From Spirosoma fluviale (GTDB lineage Bacteria > Bacteroidota > Bacteroidia > Cytophagales > Spirosomataceae): DNA of 10,508 nucleotides. Within the stretch, counting starts at the first letter, position 1, and every line of letters begins with the position of its first letter. Under the pieces are notes generated by a model. The model made no database searches, was not told where the DNA came from, and worked only from the letters and a program-made list of their open reading frames with translations. Location of the stretch: positions 1 through 10,508 of the forward strand of contig CAMDSI010000063.1 in assembly GCA_945906915.1 (NCBI GenBank), given 5' to 3'. A program made the translations under genes and the position numbers. Of this stretch, positions 8,317 to 10,508 are shown piece by piece.

Positions 8317-9678
8317 ATGAATTTTAGCGACACGATTGTAGCTTTAGCGACGCCCGCAGGGGTAGGAGCGATCGGGGTAATACGTCTTTCCGGAGATCGA
8401 GCAATCGAAATCGTGAACGCTGTGTTTCATCCCAAAGATCTCTCCACCCAAGCTTCTCATACGATACATTACGGTCGTATCGAGTCCGCTGGTCGTGTCT
8501 ATGACGAAGTGGTCGCTAGTTTATACATCGCGCCACGTTCCTACACAAAAGAAAATGTGGTCGAAATATCGTGCCACGGATCTCCTTTCATCCAAGAGAG
8601 TATCTTGCAATTGTTTGTAGAACAGGGGGCTCGCTTCGCTCGCCCCGGCGAATTCACCCAGCGCGCTTTCCTAAACGGAGCCTTCGATTTAGCCCAGGCC
8701 GAAGCCGTAGCTGACGTCATCGCTGCCGATTCGGCTGCGGCGCAAAATGCCGCTTTGCACCAATTGCGTGGCGGTTTTTCGAAAGAATTAGCGGCATTGC
8801 GCGAGGAGTTAATTCATTTTGCTTCCTTAATTGAATTGGAATTAGATTTTGGTGAGGAAGACGTGGAATTTGCAGATCGCAAAGATTTAGAAGCTTTAGT
8901 TAATCAATTATTAACGAATATTCGGCCTTTAGTTTCCAGCTTTAGAGCAGGTAATGCGGTGAAGAATGGAGTCGCAACGGTGATCGTAGGGAAACCCAAT
9001 GCAGGAAAATCAACCTTATTGAATGCCTTATTGAACGAGGATCGTGCCATCGTATCTGATATAGCCGGAACAACCCGCGATTCCCTTGAAGACGAATGGA
9101 CTTTAGGCGGAATCAAATTCCGCTTAGTGGATACGGCCGGCTTACGTGAAACGACGGATATTATCGAAGCGCTAGGAGTGGAGCGAACGCAAGCTTGGGT
9201 GAAGAAAGCGCAGGTGGTCATTTATATGGCGGATGCGACCTCTGAAACTCCCGCTGGGCTCGCGGCCGGAGTCGAAGCCCTCGGTTCACTAGAGATTCCC
9301 GTGATTAAGTTGTTGAACAAAGTGGATCAAATCTCTGATCTGTCTGCATTTAAAACATCCATCCCAGATTTAATTCCCATCTCCGCTAAAAACCGCGAGG
9401 GACTGAATGACCTTGAAACCGCCTTATTAAACGTAGTGGGTTTAGATCAAGTGAGCACGAATGGCACTTTAGTGACGAATCTTCGTCACTACCAGCAATT
9501 ATTGCATACGCAAGAAACACTAGAAGGTGTTCTTGCAGCATTAAAAACTGGTTTAACCGGCGATCTCATCGCACAAGACCTTCGCTATGCCCTGCACCAT
9601 TTAGGTGAGATTACTGGGCAGATATCGAATGACGATTTGTTGAAGAATATCTTTGGCAAGTTTTGTATCGGAAAGTAA
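8317..9678 (+). CDS. mnmE: tRNA modification GTPase MnmE
   Basis: MnmE with MnmG installs the carboxymethylaminomethyl (or aminomethyl) group at C5 of wobble uridine 34 in certain tRNAs, using a folate one-carbon donor. The 453-residue length is typical. The N-terminal folate-binding domain begins DTIVALATPAGVGAIGVIRLSG (quoted in part: residues 5-25, key G-V-G-A-I-G-V-I-R), followed by a helical domain with GEFTQRAFLNGAFDLAQAEAV. The embedded G domain has G1 GKPNAGKS (225-232, N228 in the potassium-binding position), G2 IAGTTRD (249-255), G3 DTAGLRE (272-278) with the presumed catalytic E284, and G4 NKVD (334-337). The C-terminus is CIGK (450-453), with the essential Cys at 450. All key residues are present and the gene looks intact. 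It follows the SCP2 gene after 3 bases and is convergent with the ATPase gene. mnmG is not in the window. Confidence 0.97.
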   Translation: MNFSDTIVALATPAGVGAIGVIRLSGDRAIEIVNAVFHPKDLSTQASHTIHYGRIESAGRVYDEVVASLYIAPRSYTKENVVEISCHGSPFIQESILQLFVEQGARFARPGEFTQRAFLNGAFDLAQAEAVADVIAADSAAAQNAALHQLRGGFSKELAALREELIHFASLIELELDFGEEDVEFADRKDLEALVNQLLTNIRPLVSSFRAGNAVKNGVATVIVGKPNAGKSTLLNALLNEDRAIVSDIAGTTRDSLEDEWTLGGIKFRLVDTAGLRETTDIIEALGVERTQAWVKKAQVVIYMADATSETPAGLAAGVEALGSLEIPVIKLLNKVDQISDLSAFKTSIPDLIPISAKNREGLNDLETALLNVVGLDQVSTNGTLVTNLRHYQQLLHTQETLEGVLAALKTGLTGDLIAQDLRYALHHLGEITGQISNDDLLKNIFGKFCIGK

Positions 9679-9803
9679 GCAGCCTGCGGCTGCAGTCAAA
9701 AGGTCGCTGCAAGCAGCTTAGTCAAAGAGTCCGAAGGAGCTTAGTTTAGAGATTTAAAGCAAAGACCAAAGTTCAAAGATCAAAGTTGGAACCGCCTTCG
9801 GCG
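9679..9803. repeat. Cluster of short GC palindromes and AGTCAAA-type repeats after mnmE
   Basis: Immediately after the mnmE stop the DNA alternates palindromes with A-rich spacers. GCAGCC-TGC-GGCTGC (9679-9693) is followed by AGTCAAAAGGTC (9694-9705), GCTGC-AA-GCAGC (9706-9717), AGTCAAAGAGTC (9720-9731) and TCC-GAA-GGA (9730-9738). CGCC-TTC-GGCG (9793-9803) stands after the first heptad array. AGCTTAG also occurs twice, at 9715-9721 and 9738-9744. The first palindrome could form a 6-base-pair hairpin in the mnmE mRNA 3' end, but no U-run follows it, so it is not a standard intrinsic terminator. No open reading frame of note is seen here. Function is unknown. Confidence 0.6.
9760..9787. repeat. 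Tandem 7-base repeat, four CAAAGNN units
   Basis: Four contiguous 7-base units start at 9760, 9767, 9774 and 9781. Each begins with CAAAG, and the last two bases are AC, TT, AT and TT in order. The fixed first five and variable last two positions look like a degenerating microsatellite. The AGTCAAA spacers just upstream share the CAAA core. It is non-coding. Confidence 0.75.
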
Positions 9804-9811
9804 ATGCTATT

Positions 9812-9839
9812 TAGATTATAGATTAGAGAGTATAGAGTA
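9812..9839. repeat. Second tandem 7-base repeat, TAGATTA family
   Basis: Two exact TAGATTA units start at 9812 and 9819, followed in the same 7-base register by the variants GAGAGTA at 9826 and TAGAGTA at 9833. Another TAGATTA followed by GAG lies at 9863-9872 inside the left arm of the adjacent inverted repeat. It has the same period as the CAAAGNN array but a different core. A run of seven T follows at 9843-9849. It is non-coding. Confidence 0.7.
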
Positions 9840-9846
9840 GAGTTTT

Positions 9847-9956
9847 TTTCGATGACTTGTTTTAGATTAGAGCTATTTTAGTGTCCCATTTAAGAAAATA
9901 TGGCAAAGACCATTTTCTAATGGGACACCAAAATAGTTCTAAAACAAGTCTCGAAA
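9847..9956. repeat. Long imperfect inverted repeat between convergent genes
   Basis: The left arm is 9847-9903 (57 bases), the loop CAAAGA is 9904-9909 and the right arm is 9910-9956 (47 bases). Matching blocks, read 5'->3' on the plus strand for the left arm and on the minus strand for the right, are TTTCGA, GACTTGTTTTAGA, CTATTTT, GTGTCCCATT, AGAAAA and TGG. The arms differ by one A/G substitution and by extra bases in the left arm: T9853, a net five bases in TTAGAG, and two TA dinucleotides. The right arm includes the last codons (D-L-F) and the TAG of the minus-strand gene at 9939-9950, so the left arm is an inverted copy of that gene's tail. No U-run follows the hairpin on either strand. 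It may act as a bidirectional transcription barrier, but it does not look like a classical terminator. Confidence 0.8.
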
Positions 9957-10508
9957 CTGAAAACCGTTAGTCAATCTCTCCTTGCCAAGTTTCTGATACT
10001 CCGCCAACGCCCACAGCACGAATTCCTTTAAGAAAAGGATATCCTCTTTCGCATAATCCGGTTGGTATTTCTTGATCAATTCATTCAACGGCTTAATCTC
10101 ATTCAAAGTCGAAGCATAGTCAGCTGCATTACATTCATCATACAATACCACGCCACCTTCTGCATAAATAGCCTCCATTAAAGTGGCATATGGGCTTTCT
10201 TCAATCTTCTTAGATAACTTTTCGATCTTAGGGAATAGACCTGGGAAGAATGATTTAATGGCAGAACCGATCAATTGTTCAGCTACAAAAGCCGCGCCTT
10301 CTTGTTCGCCTTCATACACTAATTCCACTTTTCCTGTGATCGCTGGGATGGTTCCTATAAAGTCTGCCAAACGTACAGTCGTAGATTTCTCGCGATTTAG
10401 TAAGGCACGTCTTTCCGCCGTGCTGACTAAACTCTCGAGCATCGAAATACTCATACGAGCGCTGACGCCACTTTTGGTATCGACATACTCACTTTCTCTC
10501 GCCTCAAA
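9939..10508 (-). CDS. C-terminal part of an AAA+ ATPase, magnesium-chelatase-like, cut by window edge
   Basis: The frame stays open to the window edge: 18 codons upstream of the ATG at 10454 read FEARESEYVDTKSGVSAR, so that ATG is internal and 189 C-terminal residues are present. The segment SGVSARMSI (bases about 10446-10472) with the following LVSTAERRALLN resembles the sensor-2 Arg and helical lid of AAA+ ATPases of the ChlI/BchI and MCM-like branch. From memory, Bacteroidota proteins annotated 'magnesium chelatase' of about 500 residues end in this way, including the TGKVELVYEGEQEGAAF stretch. The Walker motifs would lie outside the window, so ATPase activity cannot be checked. There is no reason to infer chlorophyll synthesis. 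The gene converges on mnmE, and its stop codon TAG lies inside the right arm of the long inverted repeat. The tail after about residue 90 is charged and helical, of unknown role. Confidence 0.65.
   Translation of the reverse strand, partial: FEARESEYVDTKSGVSARMSISMLESLVSTAERRALLNREKSTTVRLADFIGTIPAITGKVELVYEGEQEGAAFVAEQLIGSAIKSFFPGLFPKIEKLSKKIEESPYATLMEAIYAEGGVVLYDECNAADYASTLNEIKPLNELIKKYQPDYAKEDILFLKEFVLWALAEYQKLGKERLTNGFQFRDLF

Noticed and set aside
8037..8333. 98-residue minus-strand open frame across the SCP2 gene, and similar antisense frames over other genes
   Set aside because: They lie opposite well-supported genes, show no family features of their own and are expected by-products of the coding strand.
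8629..8643. Direct repeat GCTCGC-TTC-GCTCGC within mnmE, resembling a repetitive element
   Set aside because: It simply encodes A-R-F-A-R in a conserved part of MnmE (before PGEF) with no disruption of the frame.
9229..9300. More C/G-ending codons in a short part of the mnmE G domain, as a possible recombination patch
   Set aside because: The stretch is too short for a composition argument by eye, and the protein sequence is normal for MnmE.
9843..9956. Classical intrinsic terminator made from the T-run and the long hairpin
   Set aside because: On the plus strand the seven T precede the hairpin instead of following it, and on the minus strand the matching run is A, so the rule of stem followed by U-run is not met.
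9679..9956. CRISPR array in the repeat-rich gap
   Set aside because: The units are 7-base tandem repeats without spacers of uniform length, the palindromes differ from each other, and no cas gene is present.
9847..9956. Intact insertion sequence or MITE
   Set aside because: No transposase frame and no clear target-site duplication flank the arms, and one arm lies within a gene's own 3' end. A decayed or captured element remains possible but is not shown.
10452..10454. ATG at 10454 (minus strand) as the start of a 171-residue gene
   Set aside because: The frame continues to the window edge and the upstream residues include the SGVSAR sensor-2-like motif, so this Met is internal.

Overview
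The window looks like an ordinary chromosomal segment of a Bacteroidota bacterium, most likely of the Cytophagales. The evidence is the family content rather than any single marker: a Bacteroidota-type putative outer-membrane porin, a Tat-exported gluconate-2-dehydrogenase subunit 3 beside a GMC oxidoreductase, the Bacteroidota form of an AddB-like PD-(D/E)XK nuclease, A/T-rich start regions without strong Shine-Dalgarno sequences, and TAA as the usual stop. Base composition is moderate, roughly low-to-mid 40s percent GC by eye. The genus cannot be fixed from the sequence alone.

Layout. Bases 1-8313 hold six tightly packed plus-strand genes: lpxK (5' end outside the window), a putative porin, a gluconate-2-dehydrogenase subunit 3-like protein, a GMC-family flavoprotein, an AddB-like nuclease and a small SCP2-domain protein. 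mnmE follows at 8317-9678. Gaps run from a 1-base overlap to 42 bases, so all seven could be one transcript. A weak promoter-like sequence before the SCP2 gene may start a second one. The last 570 bases carry, on the minus strand, the C-terminal part of an AAA+ ATPase of the magnesium-chelatase-like type, cut by the window edge and convergent with mnmE.

How the genes relate. lpxK (lipid A synthesis) and the porin both serve the outer membrane. The subunit 3/GMC pair is probably one periplasmic dehydrogenase, exported as a complex on the small subunit's twin-arginine signal, with a Cys-X5-Cys-X3-Cys motif in the flavoprotein that probably carries an iron-sulfur cluster. The nuclease (DNA end processing) and MnmE (tRNA wobble-uridine modification) are cytoplasmic housekeeping functions with no obvious link to the envelope genes.

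I found no convincing new multi-gene system. The least ordinary stretch is the 260-base gap between mnmE and the ATPase gene (9679-9938). It is a mosaic of short GC palindromes, two families of 7-base tandem repeats and a long imperfect inverted repeat. One arm of that inverted repeat includes the last codons and stop of the ATPase gene, and the other carries an inverted copy of them.
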